64,000 nt of DNA from Thermoanaerobacterium thermosulfurigenes (GCF_051201035.1 NZ_JBPODR010000009.1:1-64000), one strand, 5' to 3'. Numbered from the stretch's first letter, positions 1 to 8,414 are shown. Program-made: numbers and translations. The notes: generated by a model from the sequence alone, not told the origin.

Positions 1-87
1 AATAGCATTGATATACATGAGGGCTTCTTTGAAGATTGTGAGAATCTGAGAATGAGTGAGATATTAAAAGAAAATCAAAGATTATAG
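1..87 (+). CDS. 3' end of an unrecognised gene (partial)
   Basis: An open frame enters from the left edge and stops with TAG at 85-87. It encodes about 28 residues, acidic and Glu/Lys rich. I do not recognise the family. The end of this frame coincides with the point where the methylase homology on the other strand breaks off (base 88). It is therefore probably part of whatever DNA was joined to the methylase gene, for example a mobile element or a rearranged neighbour, but nothing in the visible piece proves this. Confidence 0.3.
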   Translation, partial: NSIDIHEGFFEDCENLRMSEILKENQRL

Positions 88-477
88 AGGGAGGATGCGT
101 TATAATTAAATCAATACTGTTGTCATCGATTTCTTTAAGGTTTCTAATATCTCCTACTTTTACAACAGGTTCAAACTTATATTTATTCCCTTTAATATCA
201 CCAAAATCAATGTTTCGCTTTGCTATTTTTACCGCATCAGGATTGATATCAAAGCCGATACCCTTCCTATTTAGTAGTTTTGCCTCTACCAAAGTAGTAC
301 CACTTCCAACCATGGGATCTAAAACAACATCGTTTTCTTTTGAATAGCGAAGTATTACATTTCTTGGAACTTGCGGTGCAAAATTCCCTCTATATTTTCC
401 ATTATGTGTTGCCCAATCTCCTCTTTCTGGGAATGACCAAACAGTTGTTATTTCTTTTTTGAATTTATATTTTCCAT
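88..477 (-). pseudogene. Truncated, frameshifted DNA methylase (THPPY/TRM11-like type) next to the DpnII-like nuclease
   Basis: Read on the minus strand this encodes a DNA methylase N-terminus: a WSFPERGDWATHNGKYRGNF-like start, SAM-binding motif I (DPMVGSGTT) and the beginning of catalytic motif IV (ITHPP). Homology stops at base 88, where the expected Tyr of THPPY is replaced by Ser and unrelated sequence follows. A well-placed start exists (ATG at 477-475, GGAGG 7 bases upstream, overlapping the nuclease stop). Its frame, however, hits a stop after nine codons, and one extra base in the six-A run at 455-460 would restore the methylase frame. The gene thus carries two lesions, a probable one-base deletion and loss of the C-terminal half. 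A TTG start upstream in the open frame is a less attractive alternative. The order motif I then motif IV argues against DpnA, which I recall as having the reverse order. Confidence 0.75.
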
Positions 478-1388
478 AAAATTTCCTCCAACAATCCTTT
501 CCGAACAAAATATAGATTTAATAGGTAATTAACTCGTTCAAAACCTTTATGCAATTGATTTTTTTGACCTCTACAGCCAACCCCATCAGTTATCCAGATG
601 AATTCAAAGCCATTTTCTTTCAGTTCATTTTGCCTTTCTATATATGAATCAACTATTTCTTGAGGTTTTGAGCCTGTCCCTGAATAAAAATTGACTTCTA
701 CATTTATAACTTTATTTCCATCTTTTATTATGATAAAATCAGCTTTTCTGTTCTTAACTGAAGAATTTACACGTATATTATATTTATTTTCTAAGTACTG
801 AAACTTTTTTTGAAACAATATATCAAAAGAACTTTTTCCCTTAGATGCTATTTTTTCAATCATCGGCTTTAACATCAATTCCATAGCATCTCCACTTCTA
901 TTCTTACGTGCATTGGTATCCATGCCAACTTCGACGCCTAAGACGTAATCTTGTACACTTCTTGAAGATAATTCAAGGAAAAATCTCTTTAAACCAGTTT
1001 TTTCAAAGAACATAACAATATTTTCAATATCTGTATTTGTCAACGTCTTTTTATTAAAATCATAATGAACTATGTTAAAATTTTCATCATTAAAATCATC
1101 AATAACTGTCAGCTTTTGTTCTCGTATTGCTAATAAAATTGGGATAGTAGAAAGAACTTGAGGATAATTTGACAAAATTTTTCTTAAATCGTCATCAAAT
1201 TGTTTATTTCCAATCAATGTATTTAGAATATTAAACTCAATCTTATACTTATCAACGTGTCTTTTTACTTTCTCCCAATCCACAAAAAATTTGTAGTTCC
1301 TATTTGTATCAACCAATGTATTGTGAAATTCTTCTATGACTTCTTCTAAATTTTTCATTCCTAAAAAATCAAAATAGCTCGAATCCAT
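465..1388 (-). CDS. Type II restriction endonuclease, DpnII/MboI-like (GATC)
   Basis: A 307-residue protein resembling the DpnII/MboI family of type II endonucleases, which cut unmethylated GATC. The C-terminal half holds a PD-(D/E)xK-like core: KADFII, then a strand ending in VEVNFYSGTG. The start is taken as ATG at 1388 because GAGGGGG lies 6 bases upstream; the in-frame ATG 15 bases earlier has no such site. It follows the Dam-like methylase gene by 26 bases on the same strand and is followed, with a short overlap, by a broken second methylase gene. The pairing with a Dam-type methylase supports GATC specificity, but specificity is inferred from family only. Confidence 0.82.
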   Translation of the reverse strand: MDSSYFDFLGMKNLEEVIEEFHNTLVDTNRNYKFFVDWEKVKRHVDKYKIEFNILNTLIGNKQFDDDLRKILSNYPQVLSTIPILLAIREQKLTVIDDFNDENFNIVHYDFNKKTLTNTDIENIVMFFEKTGLKRFFLELSSRSVQDYVLGVEVGMDTNARKNRSGDAMELMLKPMIEKIASKGKSSFDILFQKKFQYLENKYNIRVNSSVKNRKADFIIIKDGNKVINVEVNFYSGTGSKPQEIVDSYIERQNELKENGFEFIWITDGVGCRGQKNQLHKGFERVNYLLNLYFVRKGLLEEILWKI

Positions 1389-1414
1389 ACTATGCCCCCT
1401 CATTTAATTCCAAC

Positions 1415-2377
1415 TTATCTATAATTTCTAATTATAAGTTCATTAATTGGCCCCCGCCCATTACCTTTGCTATTTATATACCTTTTAGCACTAACTCTCT
1501 CTATAATAAATTCTTCATACAATTTATCAAAAAAATCATCATCTTTATCAATGTTTTTAGGATCTGAATTGCTTAATATTAAATAAGCTCCTTTTTTATC
1601 CATCTCTTTAAAATACTCAGACAACCTAACTTGATCGCTATCATTAAATCCCGATTCATTGTATGATGTAAAATTAGAAGTCGAATTTAGTGGGCGATAT
1701 GGCGGATCAAGGTATACAAGACTACCTTTTCTTATAAACTTTTTTGATTCTTCAAAATCCGCACATATAATTTCTGTATCTATTAATGCTTTATTAACCT
1801 CGCATAAATTTTCTTTATCACAAATCTTAGGCTTACTATATTTACCAAATGGCACATTAAAATCTCCATTTCTATTTAGTCTAAATAAACCATTAAAACA
1901 AGTCTTGTTTAAAAAAATCAAGTAAGAAGCTCTTTTTATCCAATCGGAATTATACATAAAATAATCAAATGTATCTTTTTGAGTGTTATACTCTTCTCTA
2001 ACGTTGTAATAAAATTCTTTCCTTTCTTCATCTGATAATTGTAAATATCTACTTTCAATATCTTCTAATTCGAATATTAAATCTTCTACATTATTTTGTA
2101 CAGCTTTATATCCTACAATTAACTCTTTGTTTAAATCTATCAAAAAGGTTTCTTTTACGTTATAATTATTTTTTAAAAAAAAGAAAAAAGCTCCTCCACC
2201 TACAAAAGGTTCAATATAACTTTCTATTTCATATTTCTGCATTATTTGTAATGGTAATCTGCTATTTAGCTCATTTAAAAGTTGAGTTTTGCCTCCAGCC
2301 CATTTTAAAAAAGGTTTTGCGCTAATTTTTGAGTATTTTTTATCTTCAAAGCCATTTATCAAAACTTGTTCATTCAT
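1415..2377 (-). CDS. dam: DNA adenine methyltransferase, Dam/DpnM-like (GATC)
   Basis: A 320-residue alpha-class adenine methyltransferase. Visible motifs are motif X (FLKWAGGKTQLL, near residue 23), SAM motif I (YIEPFVGGGAFF, near residue 55) and catalytic motif IV (YLDPPY, near residue 222). The order and length match Dam and M.DpnII. It would methylate adenine in GATC and protect the host from the DpnII-like nuclease encoded next in the same direction. The SD is weak (GGGAT). As the third gene of the system is broken, this is probably the only functional protective methylase here. Confidence 0.88.
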   Translation of the reverse strand: MNEQVLINGFEDKKYSKISAKPFLKWAGGKTQLLNELNSRLPLQIMQKYEIESYIEPFVGGGAFFFFLKNNYNVKETFLIDLNKELIVGYKAVQNNVEDLIFELEDIESRYLQLSDEERKEFYYNVREEYNTQKDTFDYFMYNSDWIKRASYLIFLNKTCFNGLFRLNRNGDFNVPFGKYSKPKICDKENLCEVNKALIDTEIICADFEESKKFIRKGSLVYLDPPYRPLNSTSNFTSYNESGFNDSDQVRLSEYFKEMDKKGAYLILSNSDPKNIDKDDDFFDKLYEEFIIERVSAKRYINSKGNGRGPINELIIRNYR

Positions 2378-2476
2378 TGTAAAATCCCATCCAATCGTTC
2401 ATTCTTCATGTCTTTTATATTATATCATAAATCATTTTGTATAAACAATTTCAGCATCCACCACTCATCTTCCCCC

Positions 2477-3451
2477 CTACGTATACGACGGAAATACGTG
2501 GTCCTCGCTGGCTCTACCAGTCAAAAGGTATCTCTCAAGTTCTTCTATGTTGTACTTTCTCTGTGGATATGAGTTGAAGTAGTTTCTCGGTACTTCATAA
2601 TCACGTTTCGGCTGTTGTGCACTTTCTATTTGTGAAAATAGTTCCTTTTCTTTAACGTAGTTTTCTGCAACTTTCTCTAAAAATTTTGCTGGATATTTTA
2701 TTTCTTTCCCTTTCATTCTGAAAAGACAGACCTTCACATCATCGTCACTAAGACCGTATTTGCTTTTAATGGTATTTATCAAGGCATTCGATATTGGCGT
2801 ATTGCTTTTAAGCTTAACATTTTTTGATGTGCTTTGCTTCTCCGTTTCAAATTTTTTTACCGTAGGAAAATCCTCATGATTGATAGATCGATCTATCATA
2901 TTATTTTTATCAATCCATCTATCTGATTGATATGATTTATATATATTATTACTCATTGTATATATGTCATCACTTTTTGAAACTGGTGATTTTTTAATGG
3001 TTTCAGAAAATGATGATCCACCTTCGGGTTTACTAAACTGTGATGTGGTTTCACTTTCTGAAAAACCATTTACATTAATTGATTTAAGCCAATCCTCGTA
3101 TGTAAAATATTGGCATGTTTCTTTGTCATAAGCATACGTCACATTTTTGTCACTTTCATTTTTTGAAATCATGTAGTACTTTTTTATCCTGCCTAAGTCT
3201 GTGTTGTCAATAAAGCATATTAGAAGCTTTTTGTCGATCAATTTTTTGATTGTCTCCGAAATTGCACCGGCTGATAATCCTGTACCACTGTCTAACCTCT
3301 TTTTAGTATCGTCAAGTTTGCCATTCTGGAATTCATCTGTTGTAATGTGGGCTGGAGCTTTATCAGCATGTTTTAATAAAAACAGCAGAAGTTTTATCTC
3401 GCTTCCTGAAAGAATATCTAAATTTTCGTATATGTAACCTATTCCTAACAT
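2477..3451 (-). CDS. Winged-helix DNA-binding protein, possibly replication-related, accessory
   Basis: A 324-residue protein; start ATG at 3451 is preferred because GGGAGAGG sits just upstream. Residues about 1-105 look like a winged helix: an SGSEIKLLLFLL helix, then SAGAISETIKKLIDKKLL as a recognition helix and wing. This is the arrangement in plasmid and phage replication initiators and DnaD-like proteins. The middle (about 120-210) is low-complexity, Ser/Asp/Lys rich and probably unstructured, and the C-terminus has a short helical domain. I do not recognise a specific family. Its place beside a restriction-modification system suggests an accessory or formerly mobile segment. An inverted repeat spans the SD region. 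Confidence 0.6.
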   Translation of the reverse strand: MLGIGYIYENLDILSGSEIKLLLFLLKHADKAPAHITTDEFQNGKLDDTKKRLDSGTGLSAGAISETIKKLIDKKLLICFIDNTDLGRIKKYYMISKNESDKNVTYAYDKETCQYFTYEDWLKSINVNGFSESETTSQFSKPEGGSSFSETIKKSPVSKSDDIYTMSNNIYKSYQSDRWIDKNNMIDRSINHEDFPTVKKFETEKQSTSKNVKLKSNTPISNALINTIKSKYGLSDDDVKVCLFRMKGKEIKYPAKFLEKVAENYVKEKELFSQIESAQQPKRDYEVPRNYFNSYPQRKYNIEELERYLLTGRASEDHVFPSYT

Positions 3452-3462
3452 CTTAATCCTCT

Positions 3463-3500
3463 CCCTATATTTTATTTTGGCTTTCAATTATAATATAGGG
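3463..3500. promoter_or_regulatory. Inverted repeat in the leader of the winged-helix gene
   Basis: CCCTATAT at 3463-3470 is repeated as ATATAGGG at 3493-3500, with partial pairing further in. The proximal arm overlaps the SD of the gene starting at 3451. It could be an operator for autoregulation or an RNA hairpin that hides the SD; the sequence does not decide. Confidence 0.35.
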
Positions 3501-3526
3501 AAAGTCAAAAAATCTTATATGCGCTT

Positions 3527-4099
3527 TTAAAAATTTTTTTGGCTTACGATTTTTTTGATATAGACTGATTCATATTCGTCTTCCAAAATGTCCATGATTA
3601 TCTCATCATACCTTTCACCTGCAATTTTTTTCGCTCCTCTTATCCTTCCTGCCTCCTTGAAGCCAACTTTTTTGTAGCAAGATATAGCCGGTTTGTTGTA
3701 AGAGTAAACTCTTAAATAAATATTGTGCATATTGAGGATATTGAATCCAAAATCAAGTGCCAGTTTAAGCGCATCTTGACCATAACCTTTGCTCCAATAT
3801 TCTTTATTGCCAATAAATAGTCCTACCTCAGCAACTCCATTTATATAATCTATTTTAGGAAAACCGATATTGCCTATAAGTTCATCCTGCTTAATATCTA
3901 TAATAGCAAAATTGTAATCTTTAGAAAAGCTTTCTACAAGTTCTTTTTCTCTTTCTTTAGTAACGATCTGTGATGCAAAAAGCATTCCTGCCGCAACTTC
4001 CATGTCGTTAATCCACTCTACATATTTCTCGTAGTCATCCACATTCATCGGTGATAGATAACATTTTTCTCCTATTAATTTCTTGTAATACAATTTCAT
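3527..4099 (-). CDS. GNAT-family N-acetyltransferase (RimJ/RimL-like)
   Basis: A 190-residue protein with the layout of the RimJ/RimL acetyltransferases that use acetyl-CoA. The acetyl-CoA binding strand and loop are seen as EVGLFIGNKEYWSKGYGQDAL, with the Q/RxxGxG/A-type loop around KGYGQDA. The C-terminal NKPAISCYKKVGF motif is typical of the family (N-x-x-S/A-x-x-x-Y-x-K-x-G-F). The start at 4099 follows a GAGGTGAG sequence; an ATG at 4111 is possible but has no SD. The substrate (a ribosomal protein terminus, an antibiotic or a small amine) cannot be told from sequence. It stands alone. Confidence 0.85.
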   Translation of the reverse strand: MKLYYKKLIGEKCYLSPMNVDDYEKYVEWINDMEVAAGMLFASQIVTKEREKELVESFSKDYNFAIIDIKQDELIGNIGFPKIDYINGVAEVGLFIGNKEYWSKGYGQDALKLALDFGFNILNMHNIYLRVYSYNKPAISCYKKVGFKEAGRIRGAKKIAGERYDEIIMDILEDEYESVYIKKIVSQKNF

Positions 4100-4240
4100 C
4101 TCACCTCGCATTAAATATTAAAACAATTTTATTCCTATAGGTTAAACATGTCAAGAAATTTACTTTTGTCAAACTCGCATAAATTATACTTAAGATTTAA
4201 AACTAATAGTGACACTTGTATGTATGTGGAGATGTTGTGT

Positions 4241-5326
4241 ATGAAGAGCGTAACGATTAAGGAACTTTTTTCAACCATGTTTTTATTTGAAATAGGAAAC
4301 ACTATTTTATTTGCACATGGAATATCAGCAAAGCAAGATTCATGGATAGCGGTTTTATTGGCGATGATTTCGGCCATACCGCTTTTGTATTTGTACATCT
4401 TTTTATACAACACATACAAGATCAATCTAACTGAAATATTGAAAATAAGCTTTGGAAAGATCATTGGAAAGATGATATCAATAATCTACATGTTTTACTT
4501 TTTTTACATGGCAGCTCGCGTCACAAGAGATTACTTAGAGCTAAGCACAAGCAGTATATTTCCTTTAGCACCTATTAAATTTATTGCCATTTTCTTGATG
4601 GTTGTAACTGCGTACTTTTTGCTGTTCGACATAAGCGTAACATTAAAAGTAGCTAGCATCCTGCTGCCTTTTTTTCTATCCTTAGTATCAGTCGTTTTTA
4701 TCTTTGCTTTCACTATACCAGGCTATAGCTTCAGCAAGATCTTTCCGGTATTTGCAGGTGGAATAATACCTATATTAAAAGCAGCATACCCGCGTATACT
4801 TACTTTTCCTTTTGGAGAGATGTTCGTCTTTATGATGGTATTTCCAAAATTAAAATGCAATAAAGATTTATTAAAGTACTCTTATCTTGTTTATTTGATT
4901 ACTGGAATTTTACTTGCATTCAATGATATAAACATGATATCTGCAATAGGCGTCAAAGAAGCATCCAGAGTAAATTTCCCATTTTACACTGTAACAAGAC
5001 TTATCACATTAGGCTTTTTTAGAAATCTGGATTCTTTATACATAGCTCTTATGATAATAGGCAATTTAATCAAGATAATCATTTTTGCCTTTGCCGGTTT
5101 AAAAGCCTGTCAATCCGTTTTTGATATTAAAGAATATAAATTTTTGCTTATACCTATTGCTGCAATCATATATGCCTTGTCAATTGTCACAGCAGAATCG
5201 TATTTTGTTCAAGTGCCCGTAGAGCTTCCTATAATGGCCCTTTACGTTCATATTCCATTGCAAGTAATAGTACCTATTCTTTTATTGATAATCTATTTTT
5301 TTAAAAGGCATAAACTTCATTCTTAA
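4241..5326 (+). CDS. Spore germination permease, GerAB/GerKB family
   Basis: A membrane protein of 361 residues with about ten hydrophobic segments and the family start MKSVTIKELFSTMFLFEIGN. It matches the endospore germination permeases (GerAB/GerKB/YndE, APC superfamily), which form the B subunit of nutrient germinant receptors in the spore inner membrane. The ATG at 4241 is chosen because the family N-terminus begins there and TGGAG lies upstream; the open frame extends 31 codons further without family similarity. No A or C subunit gene is adjacent, so it is an orphan B subunit in this window. Confidence 0.85.
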   Translation: MKSVTIKELFSTMFLFEIGNTILFAHGISAKQDSWIAVLLAMISAIPLLYLYIFLYNTYKINLTEILKISFGKIIGKMISIIYMFYFFYMAARVTRDYLELSTSSIFPLAPIKFIAIFLMVVTAYFLLFDISVTLKVASILLPFFLSLVSVVFIFAFTIPGYSFSKIFPVFAGGIIPILKAAYPRILTFPFGEMFVFMMVFPKLKCNKDLLKYSYLVYLITGILLAFNDINMISAIGVKEASRVNFPFYTVTRLITLGFFRNLDSLYIALMIIGNLIKIIIFAFAGLKACQSVFDIKEYKFLLIPIAAIIYALSIVTAESYFVQVPVELPIMALYVHIPLQVIVPILLLIIYFFKRHKLHS

Positions 5327-5376
5327 CTTGATTTTGCCACCTTTATGTTATATCATAGCCTTAAGGGGTGGTGTAA

Positions 5377-6219
5377 ATGATTAAAAGAATTTTAGGAAAT
5401 ACCGGCGAAGAACTTTCAATAATAGGATTTGGGGGTATACTTGTCATGAATATGGAGCAAAGCAAAGCTAATGACTTGGTATCTTACGCTATAGATCGAG
5501 GAATTAATTATTTTGACGTATCCCCCAGTTATGGCGATGCAGAGATTAAACTTGGAAATGCTTTGGTCGGCAAAAGAGAAAAAATATTTTTGGCATGTAA
5601 AACTGACGGTCGTACAGAAGAAAGTGCTTTAAAGGAAATGACAGAGTCTTTTAAAAGGCTAAAAACTGACTATTTTGATTTATATCAATTGCATGAAATG
5701 AAGACAGAAGATGACTACAATAAAGCTATAAGCCACGGCGGTGTGCTGGAGCTTTTAGACAAAGCTAAAAAAGATGGAAAGATAAGATATACAGGATTTT
5801 CTGCACATTCTGTCGATATTGCTTTAAAGCTTATGGATGCCTTTGATTTCGATGCAATATTGTTTCCAGTAAATTTTGTAAATTATTTTAATGGAAATTT
5901 TGGACCTCAAGTTATTGAAAAAGCAATTTCAAAAAATATAGGTAGGCTTGCCATAAAAGCAATGGCATTTACGACAAAATCTCAAAATGATACATCACAT
6001 CCAAAAACTTGGTATATGCCAGTAGAAGACAAAGAAATCGCAAAGCTGGCATTGAGATTTACATTGTCTCAGCCAGTTACTGCCGCAATACCACCTGGTG
6101 ATGAATCATATTTCCCATTGGCACTGGAAGTGGCAGAAAACTTTAAAGAAATCACAGAGGATGAAATAAATCATCTAAAAGAAATCGCTAAAGGTGTAGA
6201 ACCAATATTTCATGCATAA
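5377..6219 (+). CDS. Aldo/keto reductase
   Basis: A 280-residue aldo/keto reductase, slightly short for the family. The TIM-barrel reductase signatures are seen: IGFGG near residue 17, GINYFDVSPSYGDAE (catalytic Asp47-Tyr52 region), a Lys in FLACKTDGR and LYQLHEM (catalytic Lys and His positions). A likely NADP(H)-dependent reductase of small carbonyl compounds; the physiological substrate is unknown. A strong SD (AAGGGGTGG) precedes ATG 5377. It is followed by an inverted repeat and a nucleotidyltransferase gene on the same strand. Confidence 0.88.
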   Translation: MIKRILGNTGEELSIIGFGGILVMNMEQSKANDLVSYAIDRGINYFDVSPSYGDAEIKLGNALVGKREKIFLACKTDGRTEESALKEMTESFKRLKTDYFDLYQLHEMKTEDDYNKAISHGGVLELLDKAKKDGKIRYTGFSAHSVDIALKLMDAFDFDAILFPVNFVNYFNGNFGPQVIEKAISKNIGRLAIKAMAFTTKSQNDTSHPKTWYMPVEDKEIAKLALRFTLSQPVTAAIPPGDESYFPLALEVAENFKEITEDEINHLKEIAKGVEPIFHA

Positions 6220-6230
6220 AGATGAAAAAT

Positions 6231-6261
6231 CCAACCACTTATTGATGTAAGGGGTGGTTGG
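6231..6261 (+). terminator. Possible terminator after the aldo/keto reductase
   Basis: CCAACCAC at 6231 pairs with GTGGTTGG ending at 6261. The following sequence (AGGTTTATTTT) is only moderately T-rich, so termination may be partial. Confidence 0.45.
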
Positions 6262-6295
6262 AGGTTTATTTTAAATTGTGTGGAGGAATACATAA

Positions 6296-6697
6296 ATGAA
6301 TGCAGCAATGATAATAAGGGAAAAGAAAAGAAATAATCTTATAGATATAGGCAAAAAATACTCAAAAATTATTAGCGATGTTTTACATCCTATGTGTGCT
6401 ATTATAATCGGTTCAGTTGCCAGAGGGGATTTTAACGATAACAGTGATATTGACGTAATATTAATATCTGATAAAATACCTGCTAATTATAAGGAAAGGA
6501 TGAAACTATTATACGATCATGTTTTTGATGCAATCGAACCAAAGGGCTATAACACTAATGAATTTAAATTGCTGTATTTTAAAAAAAATCCAATTTCTGT
6601 GGAAGCAATTGAAAAAGGTATTGTAATTTATGATGATGGAATATGGGATAAATTAAAAAAAGATATTCTTTCGGAAAAGGTTGGAGAAGTCCAATAA
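6296..6697 (+). CDS. Nucleotidyltransferase-domain protein (MNT/MntA-like)
   Basis: A 133-residue protein of the minimal nucleotidyltransferase type. The signature GSVARGDFNDNSDIDVILIS shows the conserved GS-x10-DxD arrangement that binds metal and nucleotide. Such small proteins often pair with a HEPN protein as a toxin-antitoxin (MntA AMPylates HepT), but no HEPN gene is adjacent here: the next gene downstream is convergent and encodes a zinc ribbon. GGAGG lies 9 bases before ATG 6296. Function is otherwise unknown. Confidence 0.78.
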   Translation: MNAAMIIREKKRNNLIDIGKKYSKIISDVLHPMCAIIIGSVARGDFNDNSDIDVILISDKIPANYKERMKLLYDHVFDAIEPKGYNTNEFKLLYFKKNPISVEAIEKGIVIYDDGIWDKLKKDILSEKVGEVQ

Positions 6698-6716
6698 AAA
6701 ACGGCTATCATAGCCG
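6697..6716 (-). terminator. Rho-independent terminator
   Basis: On the minus strand CGGCT-ATGAT-AGCCG is followed by TTTTTT. It lies just beyond the stop of the zinc-ribbon gene at 6732. Confidence 0.8.
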
Positions 6717-6731
6717 CAATCATTGAATCTT

Positions 6732-7019
6732 TTAATTTTTTCTATTTATAAAATCACTTGGTGGTTTTAAGATTTTGATTGGTATTGAAAATAAAAATTT
6801 ATTTAATTCGCTTATCAATTCTTCTGTTATTTTGAAGGATTTCTCTATAAATCCGATGTTCTTATTTTGGGCTATAAAGTCATCTTTTAGCTCTATCTCG
6901 GTTTTACAATCTTGACATTTTATTCTAATGATTTTTTCATCACCATTGTAATAAATCACATGATTGGTATTTTTATTGCAGTGTAAACAAAACAGGTCGG
7001 CTTCCATATACTTTATCAT
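6732..7019 (-). CDS. Small zinc-ribbon protein (bh-protein-like)
   Basis: A 95-residue protein starting at ATG 7019, chosen because AAGGGGTG lies 5-6 bases upstream; the longer open frame upstream looks non-coding. Two Cys pairs (CLHC near residue 11 and CQDC near residue 37) form a zinc ribbon. The C-terminus is helical with a conserved-looking KFLFSIPIKILKPP stretch. It resembles the uncharacterised bh protein of Thermoanaerobacterales, recalled from family annotation. Function unknown. Confidence 0.7.
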   Translation of the reverse strand: MIKYMEADLFCLHCNKNTNHVIYYNGDEKIIRIKCQDCKTEIELKDDFIAQNKNIGFIEKSFKITEELISELNKFLFSIPIKILKPPSDFINRKN

Positions 7020-7183
7020 AAAAACACCCCTTGTAGACTGTTCTTGATTTTGATGAAATATACTTGATATTAAAATATAGCCTAAAACTCCACAATATTT
7101 GTTCAATAAAGTGGAGTTCTGAAATATAAGGTAATTCTTGACTTTTAATACCATTTCAACTAATAATAATTTCAATCTAAAAA

Positions 7184-7705
7184 TTATTCTCCTAACACAA
7201 TTATCTTACATTTGCGAATGCGTGATCTTGTGCGATCAAAATCTACAAAGTAAATATAGCCTGTTGGTCCTACCCCCAATTTTCCATTATCAACTTCAAA
7301 TATCTCGCTAGAACCAATCAATGTAGCTTTTAAATGTGCATCACAATTTAGAAGTGCTGAACGATCACCATTTGGAAGATAGTCTTCTACATCAGGCCAT
7401 GATAATACTGCTTCATAATGTTTTTCACCAGGATAGTTATATTGTCCTTCCTCAACTTGATCTGGAATAATCTTTTTAAGGACATTGTTTAAATCAACCT
7501 GCAGATACTCATCGCCATCTTCAGTATAATCGTGAACAAATTCTTCAAAAAACACAGAACATGTAGTATGAGGAGAAATCACAGCACAGATGCCATTTTG
7601 TATTTCGCTTTTTTTGATTATTTCCTTAACAGAAGGAGTTATATTAAAAAAGCTAGGTGTTCCTCCATGAGATGTTAAATAAATTTGTTCTTTATATATT
7701 TTCAT
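7184..7705 (-). CDS. yjbQ: YjbQ-family protein (UPF0047)
   Basis: A 173-residue YjbQ/UPF0047 protein. Family hallmarks are the SPHTTCSVFFEE stretch, the H-x-x-x-L-x-W pattern (HYEAVLSWPDVED) and GDRSALLNCDAHLKATLIGSSE. Family members were reported to have weak thiamine-phosphate synthase activity, but their true role is unsettled. Here it is the last gene of the PTS/aldolase/isomerase operon, 16 bases after the TIM-like gene, which hints at a role in sugar-phosphate metabolism. SD is GAAGGAGG. An ordinary-length, intact copy. Confidence 0.88.
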   Translation of the reverse strand: MKIYKEQIYLTSHGGTPSFFNITPSVKEIIKKSEIQNGICAVISPHTTCSVFFEEFVHDYTEDGDEYLQVDLNNVLKKIIPDQVEEGQYNYPGEKHYEAVLSWPDVEDYLPNGDRSALLNCDAHLKATLIGSSEIFEVDNGKLGVGPTGYIYFVDFDRTRSRIRKCKIIVLGE

Positions 7706-7721
7706 TCGAATGCCTCCTTCT

Positions 7722-8414
7722 TTATCTTAATTCATTTTTAGCCTTTATAATAGCCTGTATCATTTCTTCTAACATTTTTATTCTATCCGGCGCATTGATT
7801 ATGCCACTTGTCGCTCCAGTTCCATCTGCACCATTTATTATCGTCTGATAAACATCTTCTCCAGAACTTATTCCCGCTGCCTGCATAACTAAGATATTGC
7901 TATTTATATCTTTTATCTTTCTCGTAGTTTCTCTTATATACTCATAACCGCTGGTTTTCCCTGTACCAATTAAATCAGTTGGTTCACACAATAGTATGTC
8001 AGGTTCCAACATAGCTATAGCTGTAGCTTCTTCTACAGAATCAGCACATACAATTGTAACAAGTTCTAAATCTTTCGCTCTTTTTATCGTTTTGACCAAA
8101 TCCGATAGTTTTAATGAATGCTCAGCATGATTTAAAAATACTGCTTCAGCACCTGATGATTTTATGGATTCAGGCAGTACATAGCCCATCCCACGTCCAG
8201 GTAGTAACGGATCCATATGCTGTGCTGTAATCTTGATGTTTTTTGTATTAGATTTAATGTAATATAAATCTGCAAATGGCGCAGTAAAAAATATGTCGAC
8301 ATCATATTCTTCAGCAAGTTTGTCTGCAACAAGTGCCAATCGCAAACTTTCTTCGCCGTATAGATATGACTTGGGATTAACTATAAAAAATGGAACTCTT
8401 ATACCCTTCATCAT
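7722..8414 (-). CDS. Triose-phosphate isomerase-like sugar-phosphate isomerase
   Basis: About 230 residues, the short length of archaeal TIMs and of tetrulose-phosphate isomerases such as EryH/LerI. The TIM catalytic set is present: Lys in NPKSY near residue 13, His in NHAEHS near residue 95, Glu in EPTDLIGTGKT near residue 143, and the phosphate-binding loop GADGTGATSGI. An active isomerase is expected. It is probably not the glycolytic enzyme, because it sits in a PTS operon between an aldolase and YjbQ. The start (8414 or 8411) is set by AGAGGTGATA and overlaps the aldolase 3' end by about 35 bases, so translation is probably coupled. Substrate may be a C3 or C4 keto-phosphate. Confidence 0.82.
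   Translation of the reverse strand: MMKGIRVPFFIVNPKSYLYGEESLRLALVADKLAEEYDVDIFFTAPFADLYYIKSNTKNIKITAQHMDPLLPGRGMGYVLPESIKSSGAEAVFLNHAEHSLKLSDLVKTIKRAKDLELVTIVCADSVEEATAIAMLEPDILLCEPTDLIGTGKTSGYEYIRETTRKIKDINSNILVMQAAGISSGEDVYQTIINGADGTGATSGIINAPDRIKMLEEMIQAIIKAKNELR

Noticed and set aside
120..347. Short plus-strand open frame at the left edge
   Set aside because: The minus strand here encodes methylase motifs (DPMVGSGTT), so this frame is its complement.
88..477. Assignment of the broken methylase as DpnA/M2.DpnII
   Set aside because: The visible order is motif I followed by motif IV (THPP), while DpnA-type enzymes, as I recall, have DPPY first and the SAM motif at the C-terminus.
6296..6697. 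MntA/HepT toxin-antitoxin pair
   Set aside because: The nucleotidyltransferase is present but no HEPN-domain gene is adjacent on either side.
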